DNA of 58,236 nt, taken from NCBI GenBank assembly GCA_019359515.1, contig JAHHHC010000039.1:1-58236 (forward strand). Direction: 5' to 3'. This document shows positions 8,204-18,060 of this stretch, piece by piece. This stretch comes from Desmonostoc vinosum HA7617-LM4. GTDB lineage: Bacteria > Cyanobacteriota > Cyanobacteriia > Cyanobacteriales > Nostocaceae. Below the pieces are notes generated by a model. That model was not told the origin of the DNA, did no database searches, and worked only from the letters and a program-made list of their open reading frames with translations. A program made the position numbers and the translations under genes. How positions within the stretch are numbered: the stretch's first letter is position 1; every line of letters begins with the position of its first letter.

Positions 8204-10378
8204 ATGGCTCAGGTGGAAGATTCAAACTCTCAATTTGTGGAATTAAATCAAAAAGATGTTTTACAGATTGATAATTTTCTAGATTTGTTGCTAGAACTAA
8301 AAATTATTGAACCATCTGAGCCATTTTTTTTATCATCACCTGTTGAAAATATTCAAATAGAAGATTCTTTCATAGAAGAAGTAGAAGCACCTGTTGAGCC
8401 AATTTCATTACAAGTATGTGAAATAGGTTTAGAAAGTTCATTTGCAGAGAATGAAGCAGGTAAAATACAAGAAATAGAAGACAATATTTCTTCTACTTTT
8501 CTTGAGCAATCACATCCAGATAATTTAGAGGATACTGTCGCAGCTTTCCAAAAATTGCAGGAGTTATTAATAGGGCCAGAGTTAACAGAATTAGAAAATC
8601 TAACAACCAATATTAATAAAAATTTAACTCAACTGGAACATCAAATTAATGAGCCAGAAGCTTTAATTAATCTACTTCTACCCCTGATTGCAGAAATTTT
8701 AAGGCTGAAAGTTGTTGAATCTCAAGAAGAAATTGTTCAAGCGATCGCACCAATTATTGATAGTGCTATCCAAAGTCGAATTGAACAAGATAAAGCCAGT
8801 ATGAGCATAGCATTAGCTCCTGCTGTTCCTCAAGCAATTTATCGGCAAATTCATGTTGCGCCAGAGGAAGTTTCAGAAGCGATCGCTCCGACAATGGGAC
8901 GAGCCATCAAAAAACAAATTGAAATTGAACAAGATGCAATTGTAGATGCACTCTATCCCATCATCGGTAGTACTATCGGCAAATATATGACAGAAACAAT
9001 CCGCGCCATTAATCAGCAAGTTGAAGATACTCTCAGTGTGGCAGGGATAAAACGCAAAATCCGCGCTAAATTGCAAGGAGTTTCCGAAGCAGAATTAATT
9101 CTCAAAGAAGCTTTACCATTTACAATTCAAGCAATTTTTTTGATTCACAAAGTATCCGGTTTAATCATTGCAGATGTTCAGCGATCGGATGCACAAAAAT
9201 TAGAGTCGGATATGATAGCAGGAATGCTAACAGCAATTCGCAGCTTTGCTAATGATTGTATCAATCAATCTGGTACTGTTTCTGAGTTAGACGCAATTGA
9301 TTATGGAACATCTAAAATTATTTTAGAAGTCGCAGGTTACTGTTATCTGGCAATAGTTGTACAGGGGGAAGCCAGTAAAGATTTTATTCCAAAAATACGG
9401 CAAACTCTTATTCAAATTGTCAAAATTTATGGTGAATCAATCGAAAAGTTTGATGGTGATTCGTCAACAATTTCCAGTCAAATATATACATTTCTCCAAG
9501 AACTGCAAGATGATAATTTACCAAAAGAAAAGCAACAAAATAAACCTTCGCCTCTTGTAATATTTGGCTTAACATTACTTAGTATCACTTTAATTCCTTG
9601 GGGTATCTGGCAGTATCGTAGTGGAATTATTCACGATGTAGAAAATAAAACTGCATTGGCTTTAGCTTCTACACCAGAATTAGCTGTCTATCGCCTGACG
9701 GTAGAAGAATCTCAGGGTAAACTCAAGCTAACAGGACGAGTACCTAATCAATTTCTGCGTGGGAAAGCTGAACAAATTGCTCAAGCAACTACTCCAAAGT
9801 GGTTGATTGATAATCAAATTTTAGCAGTGGAAGTACCAGCAGACCCTGTATTAGCTGCGGCTGAAGTCAAACGAGTAGGCGCAGTTTTAAATCAAATGGA
9901 TGGTGTTGCAATTTCAACTCAATATATGAGTGGTAGAGTCTCTGTTGAAGGTACTGTTAATAGAAATATAGACGTTATCAAAATTAGCCGTGCATTTGAG
10001 CAAATTCCTGGTGTTAAATCAGTATCTAGTGCAGTGCTAGTAAAACCTCTGCAAATTAAAATTAGATTTTATTTTAAAGGAAATTCAGCAAATTTGATAC
10101 CAGGTGATTTAAGTTCCAAGCTTCAACGAGTTAAGTTATTTCTGAATCAACACCCAATGAAACAGTTAAATATCATTGGTTACAGTTATTCCAGTACTAG
10201 TGCAATTGAAGTTCAACAATTAGCATTGAAACGAGCAAAAGCTGTAAAACAAGCACTGATTAATCAAGGTGTTGAGCCATCGCGTTTACAGGTAAGTAGT
10301 AAAACAACATTACCACCAGGAATTGATCCAACTCAACCTGTGTGGTTAAGACGCTGTGTGATTGTAGAACCAATCTAA
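8204..10378 (+). CDS. Membrane protein: 23-residue repeats, longin-like module, BON-like repeats, OmpA domain
   Basis: The protein has 724 residues. Residues 1-150 are acidic. Residues about 159-273 are five 23-residue helical repeats with pattern APxxxxAIxxxI (for example APIIDSAIQSRIE, APAVPQAIYRQIH, APTMGRAIKKQIE). Residues about 305-417 (AIFLIHKVSGLIIADV, GMLTAIRSFANDCI, YLAIVVQGE, ESIEKFDGD) have the strand-helix order of a longin or roadblock-like module, a known platform for small GTPases. One membrane helix lies at about 449-470. Two BON-like repeats follow (LTGRVPNQFLRGKAE, VSVEGTVNRNIDV), then an OmpA-like domain. In that domain the arginine side (LALKRAKAV) is kept, but the peptidoglycan-binding aspartate motif is replaced by YSSTSA. 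The cytosolic N-terminal half and periplasmic C-terminal half would link envelope to cytosol. Architecture is seen; function is inferred. Confidence 0.8.
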   Translation: MAQVEDSNSQFVELNQKDVLQIDNFLDLLLELKIIEPSEPFFLSSPVENIQIEDSFIEEVEAPVEPISLQVCEIGLESSFAENEAGKIQEIEDNISSTFLEQSHPDNLEDTVAAFQKLQELLIGPELTELENLTTNINKNLTQLEHQINEPEALINLLLPLIAEILRLKVVESQEEIVQAIAPIIDSAIQSRIEQDKASMSIALAPAVPQAIYRQIHVAPEEVSEAIAPTMGRAIKKQIEIEQDAIVDALYPIIGSTIGKYMTETIRAINQQVEDTLSVAGIKRKIRAKLQGVSEAELILKEALPFTIQAIFLIHKVSGLIIADVQRSDAQKLESDMIAGMLTAIRSFANDCINQSGTVSELDAIDYGTSKIILEVAGYCYLAIVVQGEASKDFIPKIRQTLIQIVKIYGESIEKFDGDSSTISSQIYTFLQELQDDNLPKEKQQNKPSPLVIFGLTLLSITLIPWGIWQYRSGIIHDVENKTALALASTPELAVYRLTVEESQGKLKLTGRVPNQFLRGKAEQIAQATTPKWLIDNQILAVEVPADPVLAAAEVKRVGAVLNQMDGVAISTQYMSGRVSVEGTVNRNIDVIKISRAFEQIPGVKSVSSAVLVKPLQIKIRFYFKGNSANLIPGDLSSKLQRVKLFLNQHPMKQLNIIGYSYSSTSAIEVQQLALKRAKAVKQALINQGVEPSRLQVSSKTTLPPGIDPTQPVWLRRCVIVEPI

Positions 10379-10398
10379 GCAGTTCACTACGAATAGGG

Positions 10399-10418
10399 AG
10401 ACGCGATGAATCGCGTCT
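10399..10418 (+). terminator. Perfect hairpin after the OmpA/BON gene
   Basis: The 20-bp inverted repeat AGACGCGATGAATCGCGTCT lies 20 bases after the stop codon and is followed by a short TTT. It could attenuate transcription before the GTPase gene. However, similar ACGCGAT palindromes are common dispersed repeats in cyanobacteria, so the terminator call is tentative. Confidence 0.45.
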
Positions 10419-10567
10419 TTACCGGATGTATTGATTTTTTCCAACAATCAAATTAAATAGGATGCTGATATCTAAAGAAAAACTCAAATGTCAACCGAAA
10501 TATTATACTATCGACTTTGTGAGGCTTTAGATTAGCTCACCGTAGTTCTAAATACAGTACCCAAATA

Positions 10568-11104
10568 ATGACAGCAACATCCACAATCTCTAAAAAAATC
10601 TGCCTAGTCGGTGATTTTGGTGTAGGTAAAACTAGTTTAATTCGCCGATTTTTAGATAGACAGTTTAGTGATGAATATCTTTCAACTGTAGGTGTGAAAA
10701 TCTCACGTAAATTAGTTGAATTGTCATTTTCAAATCAGCAGCAAGCACAAGAAGTACAGTTAATAATTTGGGATATAGAAGGTAGTCATAAATTTAAGAC
10801 AGTCGCTCCCAGCTATTTGCAAGGAGCTAAAGGAGCGGTTATAGTTGGTGATGTAACTCGAAAAGAAACGCTTGACCATCTTGCAGAGCATATCCAAAAC
10901 TTTTTAGCCATTAATCCTCAGAGTTATATTATTATCGCTTTGAACAAATCAGATTTAATTGAGGCAGAATATTTAGATAAATTTCGACAATCATATTTCT
11001 CTAATGAGAAAAATTCCGTATTAGCTACCTATTTAACTTCAGCAAAAACTGGTAATAATGTTGATGAAATATTTCAAATTTTAGCTCAATCTCTAATTGA
11101 ATAG
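10568..11104 (+). CDS. Ras/Rab-like small GTPase
   Basis: The 178-residue protein has all five G motifs: P-loop GDFGVGKTSL (15-24), switch I Thr40 in STVGVKI, switch II WDIEG (68-72), NKSD (126-129) and TSAK (157-160). At the position of the catalytic Gln61 of Ras it has Ser73 (WDIEGSHKF instead of WDTAGQERF), so intrinsic hydrolysis is probably slow and a GAP may be required. There is no C-terminal cysteine for lipidation. It is followed, one base after its stop, by the hybrid kinase, so they are co-transcribed. A TATACT at 10504-10509 is a possible -10 box. It lies beside a longin-like protein, which suggests a partner. Family certain; pathway unknown. Confidence 0.92.
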   Translation: MTATSTISKKICLVGDFGVGKTSLIRRFLDRQFSDEYLSTVGVKISRKLVELSFSNQQQAQEVQLIIWDIEGSHKFKTVAPSYLQGAKGAVIVGDVTRKETLDHLAEHIQNFLAINPQSYIIIALNKSDLIEAEYLDKFRQSYFSNEKNSVLATYLTSAKTGNNVDEIFQILAQSLIE

Positions 11105-11105
11105 T

Positions 11106-13004
11106 ATGAATTCACTGTTGACAAACTTATTATCTCTAAACTGTATTGAAAATTTAATTATCAATCAAGACTTTCAGATTCTAGAAATGTCTTCAGGAAT
11201 AAATGTTTTTGCTGATATTCCTGATGAAATTAAGCAAGGTGATGATATTCGGATTGGTTTTCCAGAAATGATTGGCATGGAGGATATTTTAGAGGAAATT
11301 TTACGGGGAGAGCAAAAAATTTATCAACTGCAAGGAATAAATCGTTTTAAAGATACTTCATCTACTTTATATTTTGATATTTATATAATTAAAAGTACAA
11401 AAAATAATTATGATGATAATGAATTAATGGTTATTGTGGTAGATACCACAGAACGTATAGTTCTAGAAAAATCTTTGCTACAAAATGCAAATGAATCCAA
11501 TCTTTTAATACGTACTCTTGCTGCTTCTCAGCAATATATTGAACAAATATTGATATCAATGGCAGATGCTTTGTTAGTAACAACACTGTCAGGAAAAATC
11601 AAAAAAGTTAACTTAGCTGCACAAAATCTGTTGGAATATGATGAAGTAGAACTCCAAGGAAAAGCCATATCTACAGTAATTAAAGATATTGATAACTTGC
11701 AGTTAGAAAGTAATAAGTTAGAAGAGAAAGAAACTGTTTGTCAGACTAAAAATGGTAAAACGATTCCTATTGCTTTTTCTTATGCAATGGTGCAAACAGA
11801 AGTTGAACATTTTCAGGGTTATATTTATATTCTTAGAGATATGACTGTTCGCAAGCAAGCAGAACTTGCTAAACAGGAATTCATAGCGATGATTAGCCAT
11901 GAAATTCGGACTCCGATTACATCGGTGACTGGTATGGCTAGTTTACTATTAAATACTAATTTAACTGTTGAGCAGCAAGATTTTGCAGAAACAATTTATC
12001 ACAGTGGAGAAGCTTTACTCCGAATTGTCAATGATATTCTTGATTTCTCTAAAATAGAGTCAGGCAAATTAGAATTAGAATTACAACCTTTTGAATTGCG
12101 GCGTTGCATTCATGAAGCTATCAATTTAGTTTCATCCTTAGCTAGAGAAAAGAGATTAAAACTAACATTTATTGATACTCCTGAGCTTCCTAATGTAATT
12201 GTAGGGGATATCACCCGACTGCGCCAAATTATCCTCAATTTACTGAGTAATGCGATTAAATTTACCGAAATTGGGAGAGTTGAAATTTCAGCGATCGCTC
12301 GCCAACATGAAGATCATAAACATACTTACGAAATTCAGTTTACTGTTAAAGATACAGGTGTCGGCATACCACGCGATCGCTTGGAATATCTATTTAAAGC
12401 CTTTAGTCAAGTCAACGCTTCTATCACCCGTCAGTATGGCGGTACAGGTTTAGGACTTGCCATTTGTAAGCAACTATGTGAGTTGATGGGAGGTAGAATT
12501 TGGGTTGAAAGCCAACCAGGTATAGGTAGTACATTTTTCTTCACAATTACCGCTAAGGTTGTCCAAGAAGCAGTAGTCAACGTCACCGATAATACTAAAA
12601 TTGATACCCAAATGGCTGAACAACATCCTTTGACAATCTTGTTAGTTGAGGACAACATGATTAATCAAAGGATGATACGACTGATGTTGCAGCGAATGGG
12701 TTACCAGCCAGACGTAGCTAACAATGGTTTAGAGGCACTTTTAGCGCTACGCCGTCAACTCTATAACGTGGTGTTAATGGATGTGCAAATGCCAGAAATG
12801 GATGGTATAACAGCGACTGAGCATATCAAGCAAGAGTGGTCATCAGATAGTTGTCCTCGAATTGTTGCATTAACAGCAAGCGCAATGTGGACAGAACGCG
12901 ATCGCGCTTTAGCATCTGGGATGGATGACTATCTTGTTAAACCAATTCGCATTGCAGAACTGATGCAATTACTTAAAAGGTGTCATGAGGAGATAAATAA
13001 TTAG
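11106..13004 (+). CDS. Hybrid histidine kinase with two PAS-like domains and receiver
   Basis: The start is the ATG at 11106, one base after the GTPase stop; a TTG at 11097 overlaps that stop and is less likely. The order is an N-terminal PAS-like input domain (about 1-125, with [11 protein letters not shown]), a second PAS (about 140-250), HisKA with phosphoacceptor His265 (MISHEIRTP), HATPase_c ([25 protein letters not shown]) and a receiver with Asp559 ([12 protein letters not shown]). No membrane segment is visible, so it is soluble. The first domain is closely paralogous to the N-terminus of the diguanylate cyclase at 14000. It probably passes phosphate from His265 to Asp559 and on to the HPt encoded three bases downstream. 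Confidence 0.93.
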   Translation: MNSLLTNLLSLNCIENLIINQDFQILEMSSGINVFADIPDEIKQGDDIRIGFPEMIGMEDILEEILRGEQKIYQLQGINRFKDTSSTLYFDIYIIKSTKNNYDDNELMVIVVDTTERIVLEKSLLQNANESNLLIRTLAASQQYIEQILISMADALLVTTLSGKIKKVNLAAQNLLEYDEVELQGKAISTVIKDIDNLQLESNKLEEKETVCQTKNGKTIPIAFSYAMVQTEVEHFQGYIYILRDMTVRKQAELAKQEFIAMISHEIRTPITSVTGMASLLLNTNLTVEQQDFAETIYHSGEALLRIVNDILDFSKIESGKLELELQPFELRRCIHEAINLVSSLAREKRLKLTFIDTPELPNVIVGDITRLRQIILNLLSNAIKFTEIGRVEISAIARQHEDHKHTYEIQFTVKDTGVGIPRDRLEYLFKAFSQVNASITRQYGGTGLGLAICKQLCELMGGRIWVESQPGIGSTFFFTITAKVVQEAVVNVTDNTKIDTQMAEQHPLTILLVEDNMINQRMIRLMLQRMGYQPDVANNGLEALLALRRQLYNVVLMDVQMPEMDGITATEHIKQEWSSDSCPRIVALTASAMWTERDRALASGMDDYLVKPIRIAELMQLLKRCHEEINN

Positions 13005-13007
13005 GAA

Positions 13008-13409
13008 ATGAAAGAAATAGAAAATCAAGAAAAAATACAAAATTCAATTCATATTCATACTTTGCACGAAATTTTACGCATAGCTGACTTTAATACACCT
13101 GTTGACGCACTGCAATTTCTATTTGAAACGATTGATTGCTATCTTGAAGAAGCTCCTAAACTTTTGCAAGATGTTCATACTTACTATAACCAAGCTAATT
13201 ACAAAGCTCTACGACGCGCAACTCATACACTTTCTTCTACCAGTGCTACATTAGGCGCTGTTAATTTAGCAACACTATGCACAGAATTAGAAATCATGAT
13301 AGTCAATGAAACATTGACAGATGTAACAGAGCAAATTTATAAGATGGAAACTGAGTATCAACAAGTTGAAATTGCTTTAGAGTATGAGCGAAAAAAGTAT
13401 CAAAATTAA
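13008..13409 (+). CDS. Histidine phosphotransfer (HPt) protein
   Basis: The 133-residue helical protein carries the HPt signature RRATHTLSSTSATLGA, with His73 as likely phosphorylation site. It is a close variant of the usual AHxLKGxxxxxGA. The gene follows the hybrid kinase after three bases and shares its operon. It is expected to take phosphate from the kinase receiver Asp559 and deliver it to a separate response regulator. None is encoded nearby, and the downstream diguanylate cyclase has no receiver domain. The missing relay partner is the main gap in the picture. Confidence 0.9.
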   Translation: MKEIENQEKIQNSIHIHTLHEILRIADFNTPVDALQFLFETIDCYLEEAPKLLQDVHTYYNQANYKALRRATHTLSSTSATLGAVNLATLCTELEIMIVNETLTDVTEQIYKMETEYQQVEIALEYERKKYQN

Positions 13410-13999
13410 TTTTTTCTGAACAATAAATCAGATACTTGATTTAGGACTGCTACACTGTTACGCATTTAACTTGAATATTTACGTGTAGACTGATGACTGA
13501 TACTTCGACTTACCTCGACTCCTTTCGACTCCGCTCAAGGCAAGTCGCTCGGTACAAGTCGCTTAGTACAAGTGACTGATGACTGATGACTGATAACCGT
13601 CAACAGTTAACAGTTAACGGCCATAAAGAGTGTTTATACAATTTAGGCGCGCATCAGCTTATATCTTGCTTGTTGCGTTTTTTATGATTTTAAATACGTA
13701 TAAATACGTACAAATAGGTGTCATTTTCATAATTAATTAACATTAGATTAAAATATTTTACTGAACCACTTTAAATAAAGATTTGGTAAAGTATACGCAT
13801 GATTTTTAATAATTACGTACAAAACCATTTAAAATCTTAGCCTGCAAAGATTGGTTAAGAAATAGCTAGTTTTTTAGGTTAGTCAAGAGCCAACCTAATT
13901 TATATTTGCTGTTTAAAATATAACTGTTTTTTATCAATCCTATTGTCACTAAACGATTTAAAGTGACTAACAGCTAAGATTTATCTAGCTTGAATTTGC
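13410..13999. other. 590-bp intergenic region with short tandem repeats
   Basis: This separates the phosphorelay genes from the diguanylate cyclase. It contains CGACT-rich repeats at about 13504-13560, a TGACTGA heptamer array at about 13573-13594 of the short-tandem type common in Nostocales, and a doubled CAGTTAA. The A/T-rich 13680-13999 part presumably holds the promoter of the cyclase gene. I cannot place it precisely. Confidence 0.5.
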
Positions 14000-16420
14000 A
14001 TGAATACAATTACAGAAAAACTATTAGTTCCAGATGACACTGAATATTTAGCAGTTACTTGTGACTTGCTAATTACAGAAATATCTTCAAATGTCCAACG
14101 CTTTGCTGATTATCCCAACGAAGTAATTCTAGGAAAAGATATCCGACTCGGTTTTCCTGAATTAGTTGGTATAGAGTATTATCTATTAGATATCCTAGAA
14201 GGACGGCAAAAAAAATTTAAATTAAAAGGTATTGCCCGTTTTAACGAGCCTCATTCTCCATTTTATCTTGATTTGTATATTACAAGTTTTGATGGGTTGC
14301 TAATTTTATTATTACAAGATGCTACAGAAAGGATGATTTTGGCGCAACACTTAGTCCATAAACATAATGAAGCGAATCTACTGTTAAATGCGTTATCTAT
14401 TTCTAACAACTATCTAGATAAAATTTTGAAATCTCTTAAAGATGTATTATTAATAACAAACCTATCAGGATATATAATCAAAGCGAATCCAGCCGCAAAT
14501 ATTTTGTTTGAATATGATTTAGAAGAATTAATTAATCAGCCAATTTCAATGATTATTCATGACAAAAATATACTGCTAGAAATATATCAGCATAATCCCT
14601 CATCTCAAACTGATTTTTTGAATAACTGTTCAGTTATTTGTCAAACCAAAACAGGAAAAAATCTTACTGTTGCTTTTTGTATATCTGTAATTGAAACTGA
14701 AATAGAAGGTTTACAACATTTTGTTTATATTGGTCGAGATATCACCGAACGCAAGCAGGCGGAAAACGCGCTTAAAGAGAGCGAGGAACGGTTTCGCTCG
14801 ATGGCTAACTGCGCTCCTGTGCTTTTGTGGATGACTGATACTGAAGGTTTGTGTACTTATGTAAACCAGCCGTGGCTTCGCTTCACAGGTCGAACACTAG
14901 AACAAGAGTTAGGTTCTGGGTGGATGGAGAGTATCCCTACTGATGATTTCCAGCGCTGTCAAGCCTTATTTCAGCGAGCTTTGACAGCGCGTGAGTCGAT
15001 TTTGATGGAACATCGACTGCGACACCACACAGGGGAATATCGGTGGATTTTGGTATCGGGGACACCGCGCTTTGTTGGAGAGGAGTTTGTTGGGTGTATA
15101 GGTTCTTGTGTAGATATTACCGAGCGCAAACTGACTGAGGCAGCACTGCTAGAGAGTGAAGAACGCTTCCAAGCTTTTATGAATAATAGTCCAGCTGTGG
15201 CTTTTATGAAAGACTCTTGGGGGCACTACGTTTATATTAACAATACATTTGAGGGTAACTTTAATGTTCAACTTGCAGATTTGCAAGGAAAGACGGATTT
15301 TGATTGGTTACCAGAAGAGACAGCTAAACAGGTGTCTGAAAATGACTTTCATGTTATTTCTACAGGCGAGACTGTGCAGGTAATTGAAACTGTTCCTACA
15401 TTAGATGGATGTTTGCATCACTGGTTAGTTTTCAAATTTCCCTTTCGAGATGGTCAACAAAGACATTTAGTTGGAGGTGTAGCATTTGACATTAGCGATC
15501 GCTTATTGTTAGAACAACAGTTATTTGAAGAAAAAGAACTCGCTCAGGTGACTCTGCAATCTATCGGAGATGCTGTAATTACCACCAATGCATCAGGACA
15601 GATAAAATATCTTAATCCAGTAGCAGAAAAACTGACTGGTTGGAAACTTAGGGATGCACAAGGTAACTCAATCACTCGAGTATTTAAAGTTGTTAATGAA
15701 ATTACTCACGAACCCGTAGAAAATCCTGTAGAATCAGTTCTACGTTCTGGTTGTACTGTCAGCCTTGCTAAGGATAGTATTTTGATTACCCGTGATGGTG
15801 CAGAACTGGCGGTTGAAGATTCCGCAGCACCTATCTGCGATAAAAACGGTCAAATTATTGGTGCAGTCATGGTATTTCAAGATGTTAGCCTCAAACGCAA
15901 CATGGCACGACAATTATCTTGGCAAGCAACCCACGATGCTTTAACCGGACTATTTAATAGAAGAGAATTTGAGCGACGCTTAGAAGAAAAATTAAACGAT
16001 GCAAAGATCAACAATCAACAACATGCGTTGTGTTATTTGGATTTAGATAGATTTAAAATTATCAACGATACTTGCGGACATCTCGTCGGCGATCAATTAT
16101 TACGCCAGGTGACTATATTATTTCAAAATACAGTTCGTTCTGCCGATACTGTAGCGCGTTTGGGTGGAGATGAATTTGGTATACTGCTTTGTGGTTGTCT
16201 TTTAGAATCAGCATTAATCATTGCTAATACAATTGTGCAGCGCATCCGGGAGTTTCGTTTTGTGTGGCAAGACAAAACATTTAAGATTGGTGTCAGCATT
16301 GGGGTGGTGACAATTGATGCAAATAATCATAGTATAAATAGCATCTTGAGTGCTGCTGATGCGGCTTGTTATGCAGCCAAAAACAAAGGACGCGATCGCG
16401 TTGATGTTGATCTTGGGTGA
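14000..16420 (+). CDS. Multi-PAS diguanylate cyclase
   Basis: The 806-residue soluble sensor makes c-di-GMP. An N-terminal domain (about 1-125; KDIRLGFPELVGIEYYL) is paralogous to that of the hybrid kinase. Four further PAS domains follow, at about 140-255, 260-385, 387-507 and 515-637, each opening with a typical SEERFRSM-like helix or closing with an RDITERK linker. The GGDEF domain occupies about 640-806. The active loop GGDEF is intact at 722-726, and the inhibitory I-site RSAD lies at 713-716, five residues before it. No EAL, receiver or membrane segment is present. Shared input domain and orientation tie it to the GTPase and kinase cluster despite the 590-bp gap. Catalytic function is firm; the signal is unknown. 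Confidence 0.93.
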   Translation: MNTITEKLLVPDDTEYLAVTCDLLITEISSNVQRFADYPNEVILGKDIRLGFPELVGIEYYLLDILEGRQKKFKLKGIARFNEPHSPFYLDLYITSFDGLLILLLQDATERMILAQHLVHKHNEANLLLNALSISNNYLDKILKSLKDVLLITNLSGYIIKANPAANILFEYDLEELINQPISMIIHDKNILLEIYQHNPSSQTDFLNNCSVICQTKTGKNLTVAFCISVIETEIEGLQHFVYIGRDITERKQAENALKESEERFRSMANCAPVLLWMTDTEGLCTYVNQPWLRFTGRTLEQELGSGWMESIPTDDFQRCQALFQRALTARESILMEHRLRHHTGEYRWILVSGTPRFVGEEFVGCIGSCVDITERKLTEAALLESEERFQAFMNNSPAVAFMKDSWGHYVYINNTFEGNFNVQLADLQGKTDFDWLPEETAKQVSENDFHVISTGETVQVIETVPTLDGCLHHWLVFKFPFRDGQQRHLVGGVAFDISDRLLLEQQLFEEKELAQVTLQSIGDAVITTNASGQIKYLNPVAEKLTGWKLRDAQGNSITRVFKVVNEITHEPVENPVESVLRSGCTVSLAKDSILITRDGAELAVEDSAAPICDKNGQIIGAVMVFQDVSLKRNMARQLSWQATHDALTGLFNRREFERRLEEKLNDAKINNQQHALCYLDLDRFKIINDTCGHLVGDQLLRQVTILFQNTVRSADTVARLGGDEFGILLCGCLLESALIIANTIVQRIREFRFVWQDKTFKIGVSIGVVTIDANNHSINSILSAADAACYAAKNKGRDRVDVDLG

Positions 16421-16448
16421 TTCTTACACTAAATATCTTAGGATTCGT

Positions 16449-16531
16449 GTAAAAATAAGTTGAACAATTTAATATTTGTAGTGCGGGCATCTTGCCCGCG
16501 CGAGCAAGATGCTCGCACTACTTATTTTTAC
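16449..16531. repeat. 83-bp miniature inverted-repeat element
   Basis: The outer inverted ends GTAAAAATAAGT (16449-16460) and ACTTATTTTTAC (16520-16531) enclose a 22+22 hairpin with two mismatches at 16478-16521, built on GTAGTGCGGGCATCTTGC. It lies in the gap 16421-16733 between convergent genes, so it could also terminate transcription. The remainder of the gap shows no gene. Confidence 0.65.
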
Positions 16532-16733
16532 TTGATGCCTTATGCGTGTAGGAGTATGAGCGATCGCATTTGCATTGGCTAAGTTTATTTTTCTATTCAC
16601 CATCAAATAGATATTGGATATTTTGAGACACATCTTCTGTTTAAAAGAATCTTACCTCAAAACATCCAAAATCCACAGCCTAACTTGCTTTCCCTTTGGG
16701 GTACGCTCAGCACAAGTTCCCAATTCTCCAACT

Positions 16734-17684
16734 CTATTCTGCAACTGTAGAACTTAGGCTCATTGTCTCCCACAATACTACAGAGGGTGGGGTTAATACT
16801 GGTTGGTGTAGGGCGATGAGTTGGGCTAAGGTGTTCTTTAGCTGGGTGCGCGGTATAATATCATCGACAAAACCGTGCTTGAGTAAGTCTTCGGCTGTTT
16901 GAAAATCTTCGGGTAGTTTTTCTCGTAGGGTTTGCTCAATCACTCGCCGACCAGCAAAACCAATAGTTGCTTTTGGTTCAGCTATGATGATGTCACCTAA
17001 CATAGCGAAACTAGCGGTAACGCCGCCTGTGGTAGGATTTGTCAAAACGGGAACATATAATAGTCGGGCGTCACGATGACGTTGCAGAGCTGCGGAGATT
17101 TTCGCCATTTGCATGAGGGAGAGCATACCTTCTTGCATTCTTGCTCCACCAGATGTACAGACGATAATTACAGGATACCGCCGTTGAGTTGCTTGCTCAA
17201 TCAAGCGGGTGAGTTTTTCGCCCACTACCGAACCCATACTCGCACCAATAAACCGGAAATCCATGACTCCCAAAGCCACTGGTAAGCCATTGATTTGCCC
17301 TAAACCAGTTTTGACTGCATCGCTTAAACCAGTTTTTTGCTGCATCTCCTGTAAACGATCGCTGTAAGGTTTGCGATCGCGAAATTGCAGCGGATCTACT
17401 GGACGCAAATGCTCATCTAATGGTTTCCAGGTATTGTTGTCTATCAATTGACGGATACGTTCATCGCTATCTACTCGGTTATGATGACCGCATTCTACGC
17501 AAACCATTTGATTTGCTCTTAAATCTTTTGTATATGTTAATACACCACATTCAGAACATTTATGCCATAATCCATCAGCAATTTCACGTTCTTGGCGTTC
17601 GAGACTGGTAGAGCCTGACTTCCGTCGATTTGCAAACCAATCAAACAGAGACTTTAAACCGCGTGATTCTTCGTTATTAGCCAT
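16734..17684 (-). CDS. accD: Acetyl-CoA carboxylase carboxyltransferase subunit beta
   Basis: The 316-residue protein has the N-terminal four-cysteine zinc ribbon (Cys43, Cys46, Cys62, Cys65 in [15 protein letters not shown] and VCVECGHH). The carboxyltransferase core follows ([68 protein letters not shown]). It acts with AccA to transfer CO2 from biotin to acetyl-CoA, the first committed step of fatty acid synthesis. Length and motifs are normal for cyanobacteria. It stands alone here, without accA beside it, as is common in this phylum. Confidence 0.97.
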   Translation of the reverse strand: MANNEESRGLKSLFDWFANRRKSGSTSLERQEREIADGLWHKCSECGVLTYTKDLRANQMVCVECGHHNRVDSDERIRQLIDNNTWKPLDEHLRPVDPLQFRDRKPYSDRLQEMQQKTGLSDAVKTGLGQINGLPVALGVMDFRFIGASMGSVVGEKLTRLIEQATQRRYPVIIVCTSGGARMQEGMLSLMQMAKISAALQRHRDARLLYVPVLTNPTTGGVTASFAMLGDIIIAEPKATIGFAGRRVIEQTLREKLPEDFQTAEDLLKHGFVDDIIPRTQLKNTLAQLIALHQPVLTPPSVVLWETMSLSSTVAE

Positions 17685-18060
17685 TTTTATCTTATGCGAG
17701 TGGATATGAAGTTAAAAACAGGTCAAATCTGATTAATTTTTCGTTATTTGTTCAGAAGTCGGGGATCTGACCACCCTTACCCCGCAAAATTAATGGGACA
17801 GACTACTAAATTATGAACAATCAACGCCTGTTGCATTAGTTGCGCTGACGAGCGGGTAATTTTTGTAAAGGAATTGATATAAATTCAATTTTAATACTAT
17901 CAAACTGTGAAGTGCAGATGAGGTAATGCCAGATACAGTCAAGAGGTATAAGAAAAACTGAGGGTATGGGGAAAAGGAATTAGTTTGATTTAACTGTACA
18001 GAAACTCTCCAAAAACTGATAGCGTCAAACAAAGGAAGATATCGTTGTGGACGTTACAGC
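17685..18060. other. Divergent intergenic region without a gene
   Basis: This lies between divergent accD and the ABC exporter. It contains half of the dispersed AGAAGTCGGGGATCT palindrome near 17755-17770. No small coding frame with a ribosome binding site or family resemblance is visible. Both flanking promoters should lie here. Confidence 0.5.

Noticed and set aside
17811-18032. 73-residue minus-strand frame between accD and the ABC exporter
   Set aside because: No ribosome binding site, low-complexity hydrophobic composition and no family resemblance.
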